From NCBI GenBank assembly GCA_944381635.1, contig CALWLY010000029.1, positions 1 through 37,247 on the forward strand: a DNA stretch of 37,247 nucleotides. Direction: 5' to 3'. The stretch's first letter is position 1. Every line of letters begins with the position of its first letter. The DNA comes from an uncultured Lachnospiraceae bacterium. Lineage in GTDB: Bacteria; Bacillota; Clostridia; Lachnospirales; Lachnospiraceae. Below the pieces are notes generated by a model that made no database searches, was not told where the DNA came from, and was given only the letters and a program-made list of their open reading frames with translations. The position numbers and the translations under genes are program-made. Shown piece after piece: positions 1-7,679 of this stretch.

Positions 1-3000
1 AACTTTCCGCTACTTTTTCTTCAGTTCCTTTCTTGTAGAAGTTTACTGTGTAGTCAAAGGTCTGGCTCTCGTCTACTTCCCAAGTTGCAATAAACTCCAA
101 ATCTCCATATGTGCCTGCAGCAATAATAGTGCTAAGCGGATCATGAGAATCATCATCAGCTACAGTTGTATCTTTTCCAAGCTCCCATCCTGTAAATTTG
201 TAACCTGCTTTAACTGGATTAATTAAAGTAATAGGTTCACTCTTTAAGGAATTCGGTTTATAGGTTGATGGATTAGGATCAGCAATTCCTTCCCTATCTT
301 CCCATCCGGTAATTTCCTCTAAGCCACCATAGGAAATCTTGAAATTCTTGGGCGTACAGTGGAATATTACTTTCGTTACATCACCTGATACCAAAGTAAC
401 TCTTTTGAATTCTTCCTTTACCGTATATCCCATTTTTTCAAGTGCAGCTTTATCAGGTCTTACTGTGATAACATTTGCCTTGGATGTTTCTTGATTAGAC
501 TCGTGTATTACCTTACCCTCATCACTCTCGCCTTCAACATATACAACCTGATATTTCAAATCTCCGCCTTTTGAATATACAAATGTGATAACATTGTCAG
601 CAGCTACAGGTGTTAACTCCAGCGTTTTGGTCAATGCATCAACTGCATAGCCCTCATAGTCTCCTTTCGGAGTAATTGCTTCTTCCTGAACTGTTTGCCC
701 TACTGTACCAGTACCTGTCTTAGATTCTGCAATTTCCCTTCCAGCTTCTGTAACATACCGTACAGTATAAGTAGTGGTTGTATTTGCTGTCCATTTTGCA
801 TACAGAACAAGATCTTCTGTTACAGGTTTGTTAAAGTCATAGGTTTCGTCAGCGTCTTTTAAATACCATCCGTCAAACATGTATCCATCTTTTTCTGGAT
901 TTTCCTTCGGAGTCACCTTATCTCCGCTTTCTACCGGTACGCTAGCATATACCTGGCTACTCATACTATCTTTAAATGTAACCGTATATGTGGGCATTTC
1001 CCATCTGCCATAAAGAACCAGTCCTTTAGGCATTTTATTATCGCCTGCATATTTTGTCTGACATTCAGGATCAATATACCAACCATCGAATTCAGCGTCT
1101 TTCGGAATATCGTCAGGTCTCCACTCTAAGTTTTCTGTTATGTCATTCTGGAAAGGTACTTTATACGTTTCTGAATCACTTCCGATTATCAATTTCAAAT
1201 CATATACATTCTTAACGTAATAAAATGTATTTACATTATCCCGTCCTTCATCTTCCCATGTTCCAGAAGAATGTCCGTTTTCTTTTCCATCATACCATTC
1301 CCAAATGTTGCTTGCGAATCTGCTGTAACCATCGATTTCGAAAAATTCCTCATTAAATGTAGGATTACCACCCCACGAGAAGCTATTTTCCACATATAAC
1401 TCAAATTTTTTTCCATTATAGTTTATATTCCCATCTTCGCTTTCAACATAATATCTAAGCGTATGATTTTTACCATAAGTAAAGGTATATTCGTCAATCC
1501 TTTTATCGCCAGAAGGCATTGTAATTTGAAGCGTCGTATAATGGTCTCCTAACCAACCACCAGGTTCCCATAACCAGTTGACTCCTGCAAACTTTGTTCC
1601 AGGCCCTACAGATTTCAACCATTCATCCTTAATATCAGCCTGATATTTTGCTTTAATAGGATCAGGTGTTGCATAACAACCATCTTTATGACTATGTTCC
1701 CATGGCCAAAAACCCTCGTCCTTATCACAAGTCAAAACACTAGGGAATGTGATTGTGTATACATTTCTTGAATACTTCACAATGATAACTGTACTTCCAT
1801 CTGGCGCTACAGTTGCAGACGTAGATTCCTTAAAGGTAAAATTAGTTGTGTCAAATCCATTCGGTTTCTCACTTCTCGCATTCGCTTTAACTATTGTTCC
1901 AGCTTCCGCCTTGTCTGTTGCACTTCCAGCATAGGAATAGTTTTCATCATCAGCGTTTTCTGTCAAATACACCATAGTATAGGATACTTCAATTGGGTTC
2001 CATTTTGCATACAAAACAGTATCCTTTACCAACTCCAGCTTGCCATTTACTTCTGTGCCATTTTGGAAATCATCAGTGGTGTACCAACCGCCAAATTCAT
2101 ACCCTACTTTTTCAGGTCCTTTTGCTATAGACAATATCTGTTTATAAACACCTGTCTGTCTTGGTACATAAGAACCACCATTTGATTCATAAGTAAGCGA
2201 ATATTGGTTTCTGTCATAATAAACACTTACTACAGTAGAGCCATCACTCTTGATTGCTTGCTGTGTTATGGGCTGTGCAGTAAATCCTTCAACCACTTTG
2301 GATCCTGCCTTTGTAAGTCCATTCGCTACACCTTCCAAGATATCTTGAAGGCTTTCATCTTCTACATATTCTTCATCTTTTAAGTTCTGGAAGAAATGCT
2401 TAACCGTATATGAAACCGTCTCCGCCTTGTAAATTATTTCTGCAGTAGATGTACCTGGATCTGTAAATTCTGCCGTCAATTGATCACCGTTAAGTATAAA
2501 TCCCTTTGATTCATCTCCCAGGGTAATGTCATAACCTGGTTTTTCCGGAACAGTATAAGAAAAACTGTATTTTCCATTTTCTTCTTCTACTTCTTCCGTA
2601 TGACTATCTGCAGCCGTTGTTCCATTCTCATACAAGAACTTAACTGTTACTATATGTTTCTCATCTGGAACAATTTCCGGATTATCTTCTGTCAGTTTTC
2701 CGTGATATACAGTTCTTGTCATAATTTCCGGAGCTACTGCTCTATATCCGTCTGCGACGCGATAATGAAGTGTTACAGATTTTTCATTGCTGTCCGTAAA
2801 GTCATCCAAAGAAACCGTCACGTCAGAATCTGTCAAGGTAATTCCCGTACGCTTAAACTCATTTTTCAGAATATTGTACTTGCCATCTGTAAAGTCTTTT
2901 TCTGTTAAAGTAACTTCATCTTCGCGAGTATATTTTCCAAAATCAACTGTCAAAACATGCTGAATTTTCAGTTTATACTCTTCTTGTTCTGAAATAACTT

Positions 3001-4003
3001 CTGCCGTTTCTATCACGATTTTCTGTGGCTCTGTCACTTCTGCCACCGTGTATTCTCCGTTTTCATTTGCGGTCAGCTCGTCTCCGTCTTTGACTGCTAC
3101 TTTGGAGATTTCATAGCCTTCTGCAACTTCTACAGAGAAAGTAACGCTTTCGCCTTTTTCTACTTCAGCCGGAAGTCCTGTTACTGTTGCGCTGTTTTCT
3201 ATATTCAGTTCATAAGTAACTTCAAACTTTTCAGCTTCTGTAGTTTCTTCCGGAGCTTCTGTAACGGTTACGTTGACTGTTGTGTCTGCGGAAGGAGTAA
3301 ATTCATAAACTCCATCGCTTGCGCTCAGTTCATTTCCGTCAGCTTCCACTTTCACAGTTGCACCTTCATTGGCAGCAACTACACGGAATTTTGCACTGCT
3401 GTCTTTGGCAACTGTCAGTTCAGAAATTTCGTTACCGTCTGCGTCCTGAATAGAAGCTTCTCCGTTGACTGAGAAAGTCACTTTATATTCTGCTGCTTCC
3501 TCATCAGAACCTTCTGTCGGTTCTTCTGTTACAGGCTCTGTCGGCTCTTCTGTAACGGATTCAGTCGGCATCTCGTCCGGCACTTCCGGATTCGTCGGTA
3601 CTGCTGGATCTGTCGGTGCTGCCGGATCTGTCGGTGCTGCCGGATTTGTCGGCTCTCCCGTTACAGAATCCGAAGGTGCCTCAGGTGATTCCGGTTCTGC
3701 AGGTGATTCCGGCTCAGCCGGCGCTTCTGTGTCAGTTCCTGTGTTTTCCTCTTTCCCTCCTTCCTGTTCATTATTTTCTGAAGCGTTTCCATCGTCTCCC
3801 GGAGTCTGGTCACTCTGATTTTGATCATCCTGAGTGTCCTGCTCCTCTGCCCCTGAGCTTTCAGGCTCTTGAGTCGGAGTTTCCGACGTCGCTTCGGTGG
3901 TCTCTGCAGCAAATGCTGTGTAGGAATACGCATCGTTGCCTATCGTAGTGACAACCATAGCTACCGCCAACAGAATTGCTGAGAGTCTTCCCTTAAGCTT
4001 CAT
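1..4003 (-). CDS. Large secreted InlB B-repeat / MucBP-like surface protein (C-terminus outside window)
   Basis: Open from ATG at 4003 to the window edge: 1334 complete codons without a stop, so the gene is partial at its 3' end. The ribosome binding site AGAGGTGA lies 5 nt before ATG. Residues 1-32 are a signal peptide (basic MKLKGR, hydrophobic core, cleavage near AFA|AE). Residues about 34-165 are a Pro/Thr/Glu-rich linker containing PTDPAA repeats. After that come many 60-80 residue beta-type modules (motifs such as YTVTF, GWY, VLYAKW) typical of Listeria-Bacteroides InlB B-repeats, for example the SNGG...FGGWY...VLYAKWN module near 2210-2000 and the DGYMFDGWYLK module near 990-820, together with MucBP-like modules (VKHFFQN, VRYVTEAG). 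It is probably a cell-wall adhesin or mucus-binding protein; an LPXTG anchor would lie in the missing part. Substrate unknown. Transcribed from the 4155-4190 promoter through a leader of about 145 nt. Confidence 0.85.
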   Translation of the reverse strand, partial: MKLKGRLSAILLAVAMVVTTIGNDAYSYTAFAAETTEATSETPTQEPESSGAEEQDTQDDQNQSDQTPGDDGNASENNEQEGGKEENTGTDTEAPAEPESPAEPESPEAPSDSVTGEPTNPAAPTDPAAPTDPAVPTNPEVPDEMPTESVTEEPTEPVTEEPTEGSDEEAAEYKVTFSVNGEASIQDADGNEISELTVAKDSSAKFRVVAANEGATVKVEADGNELSASDGVYEFTPSADTTVNVTVTEAPEETTEAEKFEVTYELNIENSATVTGLPAEVEKGESVTFSVEVAEGYEISKVAVKDGDELTANENGEYTVAEVTEPQKIVIETAEVISEQEEYKLKIQHVLTVDFGKYTREDEVTLTEKDFTDGKYNILKNEFKRTGITLTDSDVTVSLDDFTDSNEKSVTLHYRVADGYRAVAPEIMTRTVYHGKLTEDNPEIVPDEKHIVTVKFLYENGTTAADSHTEEVEEENGKYSFSYTVPEKPGYDITLGDESKGFILNGDQLTAEFTDPGTSTAEIIYKAETVSYTVKHFFQNLKDEEYVEDESLQDILEGVANGLTKAGSKVVEGFTAQPITQQAIKSDGSTVVSVYYDRNQYSLTYESNGGSYVPRQTGVYKQILSIAKGPEKVGYEFGGWYTTDDFQNGTEVNGKLELVKDTVLYAKWNPIEVSYTMVYLTENADDENYSYAGSATDKAEAGTIVKANARSEKPNGFDTTNFTFKESTSATVAPDGSTVIIVKYSRNVYTITFPSVLTCDKDEGFWPWEHSHKDGCYATPDPIKAKYQADIKDEWLKSVGPGTKFAGVNWLWEPGGWLGDHYTTLQITMPSGDKRIDEYTFTYGKNHTLRYYVESEDGNINYNGKKFELYVENSFSWGGNPTFNEEFFEIDGYSRFASNIWEWYDGKENGHSSGTWEDEGRDNVNTFYYVKNVYDLKLIIGSDSETYKVPFQNDITENLEWRPDDIPKDAEFDGWYIDPECQTKYAGDNKMPKGLVLYGRWEMPTYTVTFKDSMSSQVYASVPVESGDKVTPKENPEKDGYMFDGWYLKDADETYDFNKPVTEDLVLYAKWTANTTTTYTVRYVTEAGREIAESKTGTGTVGQTVQEEAITPKGDYEGYAVDALTKTLELTPVAADNVITFVYSKGGDLKYQVVYVEGESDEGKVIHESNQETSKANVITVRPDKAALEKMGYTVKEEFKRVTLVSGDVTKVIFHCTPKNFKISYGGLEEITGWEDREGIADPNPSTYKPNSLKSEPITLINPVKAGYKFTGWELGKDTTVADDDSHDPLSTIIAAGTYGDLEFIATWEVDESQTFDYTVNFYKKGTEEKVAES
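3588..3659 (-). repeat. Four tandem 18-bp units encoding PT(D/N)P hexapeptides
   Basis: Units at 3588-3605, 3606-3623, 3624-3641 and 3642-3659; the two central copies are identical and the outer ones are diverged. They encode the PTDPAA-type linker of the large surface protein. Such in-frame repeats can expand or contract by slippage and change the linker length. Confidence 0.8.
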
Positions 4004-4079
4004 ACAATCACCTCTCCCTTCTTTGTATTTTTGAAGCTTATCGAACAAAAAATGAAAAATTCTAATAGGAATAGTTCAA

Positions 4080-4128
4080 GCGCACCAGATACAAAATCTC
4101 TGGTATCGCAGAGCCAAATTTTCGGCTC
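4080..4128 (-). promoter_or_regulatory. Two-hairpin leader of the InlB-like gene
   Basis: The leader of about 145 nt between the predicted start site (near 4148) and the ATG at 4003 contains two adjacent hairpins. One has stem GAGCC/GGCTC at 4111-4115 and 4124-4128. The other has stem CCAGA/TCTGG at 4085-4089 and 4099-4103, extended by GCG/CGC at 4080-4082 and 4107-4109. No known riboswitch consensus was recognised. A role in mRNA stability or translation is inference. Confidence 0.45.
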
Positions 4129-4154
4129 AATATCATATAAAAATGATTAATTTC

Positions 4155-4190
4155 ATCATACCAAAAGGAGCGTTACAACTTACGTTACAA
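4155..4190 (-). promoter_or_regulatory. Promoter of the InlB-like gene with direct-repeat activator box
   Basis: Read on the minus strand: TTGTAACG-N4-TTGTAACG (4190-4171), 10 nt, then TATGAT as -10 (4160-4155). There is no good -35; the box occupies that place. The same arrangement recurs at 4851-4886. Direct repeats with a 12-nt period over the -35 are typical of OmpR/PhoB-family response regulators; that family assignment is inference. Confidence 0.6.
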
Positions 4191-4234
4191 CGGTAACATA
4201 TGAAAAACTTTTTTTAATTTTTTTGCAAAATTCA

Positions 4235-4306
4235 GGCGAGTGCGCACCTACAGCGGAGCGTCTTTTTTGTACAACAGAAAATAAAAGTTCCTGTTGTACA
4301 AAAAAA
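4235..4306 (+). repeat. Dispersed intergenic repeat, core copy A
   Basis: Contains the shared core around AGCGGAGCGTC (4251-4262) followed by a 15-bp inverted repeat, TTTTTTGTACAACAG at 4263-4277 and its complement at 4291-4305. The stem sequence differs from copies B and C (which use TATACGATAGGAAA), but core and geometry are conserved. The U-run is at the 5' side of the hairpin on both strands, so it is not a standard terminator. It lies between the hypothetical gene ending at 4372 and the surface-protein promoter. Confidence 0.65.
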
Positions 4307-4371
4307 CTGACCTTCCACAAGCCCGTTTTCAATCCGCGGCTTATGGCGGTCAGTTCGCTGTTCTCTTATTG

Positions 4372-4821
4372 CTATTTTTCTTCGTCCGTCTGGTCGATGG
4401 CGCTGTCAATCAATTTCAACAGCTCCAATGCACTGCGAAAGTGCTGTGTCTTTTCCTTTTCTGCCCAAATGACAGTTCCCTGCCAGGTTGCATTCTGGCG
4501 GCTCTGCACATGGACGACAAAGGTTGCTTTCTTTCCGTTTTGTCCTAACAGTTCTTCACCGTCCTTCACGGCAACGGCCTCCTTTCTGCTGTTTATGGTA
4601 TCCTTTTTGGCAAATGTCCTGCTTCTGGTTGATGCTTCAGGATAATTGATTTCTTCAAAAAGGGCGTCCATCATTTCAATCAAACGAAAGGTTTCCTGAA
4701 ATTCCAGGGCATCTCTGCGATATCTGTGATACATTCTTCCGCTGCCTTCTCCGCTCTTCACTTCATCTACACATATCAGAACCAGATTCGGAGCACCTGT
4801 ATTTATTTTCAGTTTTGTCAT
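4372..4821 (-). CDS. Conserved hypothetical protein (149 aa) co-controlled with the surface protein
   Basis: Function not recognised. The ATG at 4821 is preferred over the in-frame ATG at 4839, because 4821 has AAAGGG about 7 nt upstream while 4839 has none and lies too near the predicted transcription start. The protein is soluble, without signal peptide or membrane segment: an N-terminal stretch MTKLKINTGAPNLVLICVDE, then a mixed alpha/beta region. The C-terminal third reads TFVVHVQSRQNATWQGTVIW followed by a helix ending LLKLIDSAID, which looks like a small beta-strand domain. Its promoter carries the same direct-repeat box as the adjacent large surface-protein gene, suggesting a shared regulator and perhaps a shared process. 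Confidence 0.6.
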   Translation of the reverse strand: MTKLKINTGAPNLVLICVDEVKSGEGSGRMYHRYRRDALEFQETFRLIEMMDALFEEINYPEASTRSRTFAKKDTINSRKEAVAVKDGEELLGQNGKKATFVVHVQSRQNATWQGTVIWAEKEKTQHFRSALELLKLIDSAIDQTDEEK

Positions 4822-4850
4822 CCTCCGTCCCTTTCTCATCCATTTTTTTT

Positions 4851-4886
4851 ACTATAACAGACAAAGCGTTACAGGAAACGTTACAA
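4851..4886 (-). promoter_or_regulatory. Promoter of the hypothetical gene with the same direct-repeat box
   Basis: Minus strand: TTGTAACG-N4-cTGTAACG (4886-4867), exactly 10 nt, then TATAGT as -10 (4856-4851). Box period (12 nt) and box-to--10 distance (10 nt) are identical to the 4155-4190 promoter. The predicted start near 4844 gives a short leader of about 23 nt to the ATG at 4821. Confidence 0.6.
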
Positions 4887-4937
4887 GTTCCGGTTTTTGT
4901 AAAATTATTTTAAAATCCTTAACATGTGACTTTTCTG

Positions 4938-5420
4938 TTACCGAACCTCTTCTTTCCAGGCTTTGCACACATCCACCCACTTCAAATATCCGGAATATTT
5001 CTCCAGCTGTGGAATCGTAAGTTCGATGGCGCTGTTGCCGCTGCCGCAGGCCGGAAATACAGTTTCAAACCGCTTCAGTGAAACATCCAGATATACTTTC
5101 ACTCCGTCATTGATTCCGAACGGACAAACCCCGCCTATCTCGTGACCTACTTTTCCCTTTACTTCCTCCGGCGTAAGCATTTTTGCCTTTTTGCCAAACT
5201 CCGCTTTATATGCGGCATTGTCTATTTTGGCATCCCCTGCCATCACGATCAGAATGGCCTCTTCTCCTACCAGAAAAGAAAGCGTTTTGGCAATTCTTGC
5301 AGGCTCGCAGTGTAAGGCTGCTGCCGCCAGTTCCACAGTAGCGCTGGAAACAGGAAATTCCAGTATCTGCTCCTGCATGTTAAATTTTGCAAAGTATTCT
5401 CTTGCTCTTTCTATCGACAT
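4938..5420 (-). CDS. YbaK/EbsC-family aminoacyl-tRNA deacylase
   Basis: 160 aa, the usual length of the YbaK/ProX/EbsC editing domain, which hydrolyses mischarged aminoacyl-tRNA (for YbaK, Cys-tRNA(Pro)) in the cytosol. Visible signatures are the early EFPVSSATVELAAAAL region, RIAKTLSFLV, ILIVMAGDAKID, and the GHEIGGVCPFGIN segment that matches the family's conserved G-x-x-(S/G)P(F/L)G loop. The ribosome binding site GGGAGA precedes the ATG at 5420. It begins 32 nt after the SARP gene stop, so co-transcription from the strong promoter near 6780 is likely. The precise tRNA substrate cannot be told from sequence alone. Confidence 0.85.
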   Translation of the reverse strand: MSIERAREYFAKFNMQEQILEFPVSSATVELAAAALHCEPARIAKTLSFLVGEEAILIVMAGDAKIDNAAYKAEFGKKAKMLTPEEVKGKVGHEIGGVCPFGINDGVKVYLDVSLKRFETVFPACGSGNSAIELTIPQLEKYSGYLKWVDVCKAWKEEVR

Positions 5421-5452
5421 GTTATCAAATCTCCCTGCTGCGATTTGCCATC

Positions 5453-6709
5453 CTAATTCCAGGAAGGCCCTTTCCCCGAAAACTGAATGACCGGCGCATC
5501 CTGTGCCGGTTCCTGTACTTCTGCCACAGACTTAACCGCATAGCGAATTTTTACTTTCAGTCGGTTTTCCCCGTTTTTAAAGCAATTGTTGATGCGAAGC
5601 TGTGTAATGGGGCAGTCCTCCTGTTTGATTCCCATCAAAAGAACCAAAAACTGATTGGGGCTGTATTTCGTATAGGAGTCCCCACGGCGAAGCGCCCTGC
5701 GGATTGCCTCCTGCATCCTTCCCGTATATTCTTCCAGAGCATCCTCCTTTTCTATGGGATTGCCTGCCAGGTCTGTGAGGGTACACAGCATCAGGAACAC
5801 AGACTGCCCTGTTCTTTCTATCATTCTGCTGACAATGCGATAGGTGTCCATAAAGCCGGGATAACTGCAGTAATAGGCTCCCGCTGCTCTCTTTTCTTCC
5901 CGCAGTCCCGCCTGTATGTCAGAAAGCGTACTTGCCTCGTACTCAATCCGTCCGCTCATAGTGTGGAAACGCTCCAGCATTTCCGGAGAGGGGGAAAGTC
6001 CCAGCTCCTCAAAAAACAGGTTGGACGTGGATTCGTATACTTTCATAGCTTCCTGGGCGCGATTGAGAGCCATCAGGCAGTCCATCTGAATCAGCTGCCA
6101 CTCCTCGAACGGATACATGGCTGCTGCTGCAGATGAAATTTCCAGCAACGATTCATACTCTCTGCGTTCCTTTAAAATAGGACACAGTTTTCTCAGGCAT
6201 TTAAAATAAAGCTGCTGATAGTTGGCACTCTCTATAGCAACCCACTCTTCCCCGGCGATCATAGGCAGAAACTCGCCCCGGTAACTGCTGCATGCCAGCT
6301 TCATAAAGTGGATTCCCTGTTCTTCATCCGAAGCGTTAAGCGCTGCGAGCGCGTACTTACGGAACTCCTGGGCATCCACTTCCAACGGGAAATTCTCGCT
6401 ATCCCAGCGGTAAATACCGCTTTTTATAATAATATATTCCCCTTTGGGCAGCCCTGCACTGTTGAGAAATTTGCGAAGCCGGAAAATATTGACACGCAGT
6501 GTAGCTCCCGGATTCGTAATATCGTCCCTGCCATAAAGGGCTTCCAGCAGCGCTTCTCTGGCAACCCCTTTTTCTCCTGCGTGCAGAATCATCTGCAGCA
6601 GCTGGATTGTTTTGGTAGTACTGCTCCGGTCAAAAGATATTGGCCTGTCTCCATACCGCAGAGAAAAACCTCCCAGCATATGTACATGCAATACTTCTTT
6701 CTCTTCCAT
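5453..6709 (-). CDS. SARP/BTAD-type transcriptional regulator with degenerate GGDEF-like C-terminus
   Basis: 418 aa. Residues about 8-105 are an OmpR-type winged helix (LGGFSLRYGDRPI opening, ...LRVNIFRLRKFL recognition helix). Residues about 110-250 are the bacterial transcriptional activator (BTAD/TPR) domain, with the DAQEFRKYALAA start and EEWQLIQMDCLMALNRAQEAMKVYES helices. The last 150 residues resemble a GGDEF fold without its catalytic motif: RRGDSYTKYSPNQFLVLLMG stands where R..D...RYGGDEF is expected. DNA binding is therefore likely, cyclic-di-GMP synthesis is not, and a ligand-sensing role is inference. A consensus sigma-A promoter precedes it, and AAAGG lies before the ATG at 6709. 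It is followed closely by the YbaK-like gene. Confidence 0.8.
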   Translation of the reverse strand: MEEKEVLHVHMLGGFSLRYGDRPISFDRSSTTKTIQLLQMILHAGEKGVAREALLEALYGRDDITNPGATLRVNIFRLRKFLNSAGLPKGEYIIIKSGIYRWDSENFPLEVDAQEFRKYALAALNASDEEQGIHFMKLACSSYRGEFLPMIAGEEWVAIESANYQQLYFKCLRKLCPILKERREYESLLEISSAAAAMYPFEEWQLIQMDCLMALNRAQEAMKVYESTSNLFFEELGLSPSPEMLERFHTMSGRIEYEASTLSDIQAGLREEKRAAGAYYCSYPGFMDTYRIVSRMIERTGQSVFLMLCTLTDLAGNPIEKEDALEEYTGRMQEAIRRALRRGDSYTKYSPNQFLVLLMGIKQEDCPITQLRINNCFKNGENRLKVKIRYAVKSVAEVQEPAQDAPVIQFSGKGPSWN

Positions 6710-6766
6710 TTTGTAACCTTTCCATCACGAAGATAACTAAAATTTTGTCGTCTTTTTATACGTTTC

Positions 6767-6795
6767 ATTATAATAAAACGCACCGCTTTTGTCAA
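6767..6795 (-). promoter_or_regulatory. Consensus sigma-A promoter of the SARP gene
   Basis: TTGACA (6795-6790), 17-nt spacer, TATAAT (6772-6767), all on the minus strand; predicted start near 6760. Two small perfect hairpins, TCCGGC-tct-GCCGGA at 6804-6818 and GTGC-gg-GCAC at 6823-6832, sit just upstream of the -35 and could be regulator sites (inference). Confidence 0.8.
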
Positions 6796-6841
6796 CGAAA
6801 GTGTCCGGCTCTGCCGGATTGTGTGCGGGCACTTTTCCCAT

Positions 6842-6892
6842 AAAAATGCAGAAGCAAACCGCCCATTCAAAACCTTCGATTTGCCTCTGCAT
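6842..6892 (-). terminator. Intrinsic terminator of the CotF-like pair
   Basis: On the minus strand, a 13-bp stem (ATGCAGAGGCAAA/TTTGCTTCTGCAT, one G-U pair) with a 21-nt loop is followed directly by TTTTT. It lies 70 nt downstream of the stop at 6962. Confidence 0.65.
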
Positions 6893-6961
6893 CACTTTTC
6901 TTTCTATTCCGTGTTTTTAACTCTGAAACTTTCCTTTGGAAATTTTTTATCTGTTTTCTAC

Positions 6962-7219
6962 TTACAGAGAAGCATTTGTAAACAGACTTCTCACATGGGC
7001 AATCTCTTCACTTGTTGCGCAGGCTGCGGGAACATAGTAGGATTTTTCCCTTGCCAGCTGAAACAGCTGCTCCTGAGACTGTTCTGTTGCTGTTCTAATC
7101 TGTTTTAAAGTCTGTTTCAATTCCTTATTTTCTGTCTGGGGAATCATTTCTCCAAAACGCACCAGTTCTCCGTTGATTCCGGCCAAAGTGTCCGCAACCA
7201 TTGTTTTTTCTTCCATCAT
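6962..7219 (-). CDS. Small CotF-like spore coat protein (C-terminal half)
   Basis: 85 aa from the ATG at 7219, which has GGAGG 7 nt upstream; the upstream in-frame ATG at 7225 overlaps the binding site. The all-helical sequence, with MVADTLAGINGEL, ENKELKQTLKQIRTATE and QLFQLAREKSYYVP, matches the second half of the Coat F (ferritin-like) domain, whose hallmark is an ending of the type Q-A-x-x-K-x-(W/Y)-Y-x-P. The protein upstream supplies the missing first helices. Probable role: spore coat or a sporulation-associated helical protein. Known: CotF-like proteins coat Bacillus spores. Inferred: the same location here. Confidence 0.65.
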   Translation of the reverse strand: MMEEKTMVADTLAGINGELVRFGEMIPQTENKELKQTLKQIRTATEQSQEQLFQLAREKSYYVPAACATSEEIAHVRSLFTNASL

Positions 7220-7256
7220 AACCATTCCTCCACTTTCATCTTACACATCTTTTCGG

Positions 7257-7454
7257 TTACTGCAGAAATTTCATCAGTGTCTGCTTGTTATCCATGGCGT
7301 TTTTTGCACCCTGGGTAAAAAACTGTTTGATCTTTTCATCCTGCGCTTCTTCTGCATAGGCAGTCATTTTGCAGTGAGTCGTCTCATAGCCGCCGATCAG
7401 ATGGCGAAGATTCTGTAATTCCAGTTCAGAAATGTTTGTCATAACAGTATCCAT
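7257..7454 (-). CDS. Small CotF-like helical protein (N-terminal half)
   Basis: 65 aa. The sequence ISELELQNLRHLIGGYETTH and MTAYAEEAQDEKIKQFFTQG forms two helices like the first helical pair of Coat F / ferritin-like proteins. The ATG at 7454 abuts AAAGG; the in-frame ATG at 7442 (...MTNISELEL) has AAAGGATGG upstream and may be the true start, giving 61 aa. It ends 37 nt before the next CotF-like gene; together they equal one normal CotF-length protein, so the domain appears split into two subunits. Confidence 0.6.
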   Translation of the reverse strand: MDTVMTNISELELQNLRHLIGGYETTHCKMTAYAEEAQDEKIKQFFTQGAKNAMDNKQTLMKFLQ

Positions 7455-7515
7455 CCTTTCTTCTTATTCCTAACAGGTGAAACCTCAAAAATCAAGGTTT
7501 TCTCCATGTTGACCA

Positions 7516-7560
7516 AGCCGGTCATTTGTAATTCTGCCTGTTTTGGCTTTGTGACCGGCT
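7516..7560. repeat. 9-bp inverted repeat between DUF3298 and CotF-like genes
   Basis: AGCCGGTCA at 7516-7524 and TGACCGGCT at 7552-7560, with a 27-nt loop. It sits in the 225-nt gap upstream of the CotF-like pair. There is no U-run on either strand, so it is not an obvious terminator; a leader hairpin or operator is possible. Confidence 0.5.
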
Positions 7561-7638
7561 GTATTTAGTATGAACCGGCATCGTTTTCTTTATTTATGGA
7601 TACTGAAAAATCATATGGAAAATTTTTTTAATTGCTGT

Positions 7639-7669
7639 AAAGAAGGCGTACGTTTCCCGTCTGCACGCC
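7639..7669 (-). terminator. Terminator of the DUF3298 gene
   Basis: Minus-strand stem GGCGTGC/GTACGCC (7 bp, one G-U) at 7669-7645, followed by TTCTTT, 11 nt after the stop at 7680. Confidence 0.55.
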
Positions 7670-7679
7670 GATTCTTCCA

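Noticed and set aside
3588-3659. Tandem 18-bp repeats as a possible CRISPR array
   Set aside because: The units are contiguous with no spacers, in frame, and encode a Pro/Thr linker.
4171-4190. LytTR-type binding sites in the shared promoter box
   Set aside because: LytTR direct repeats are about 21 nt apart and have a different consensus; here the period is 12 nt, closer to OmpR/PhoB-family sites.
4263-4305. Terminal hairpin of repeat copy A as an intrinsic terminator
   Set aside because: The T-run precedes the stem and an A-run follows on both strands, so no U-tract follows the hairpin in either transcript.
5387-6136. 249-codon plus-strand frame opposite the SARP gene
   Set aside because: Antisense to a well-supported gene with a consensus promoter; no translation signal of its own.
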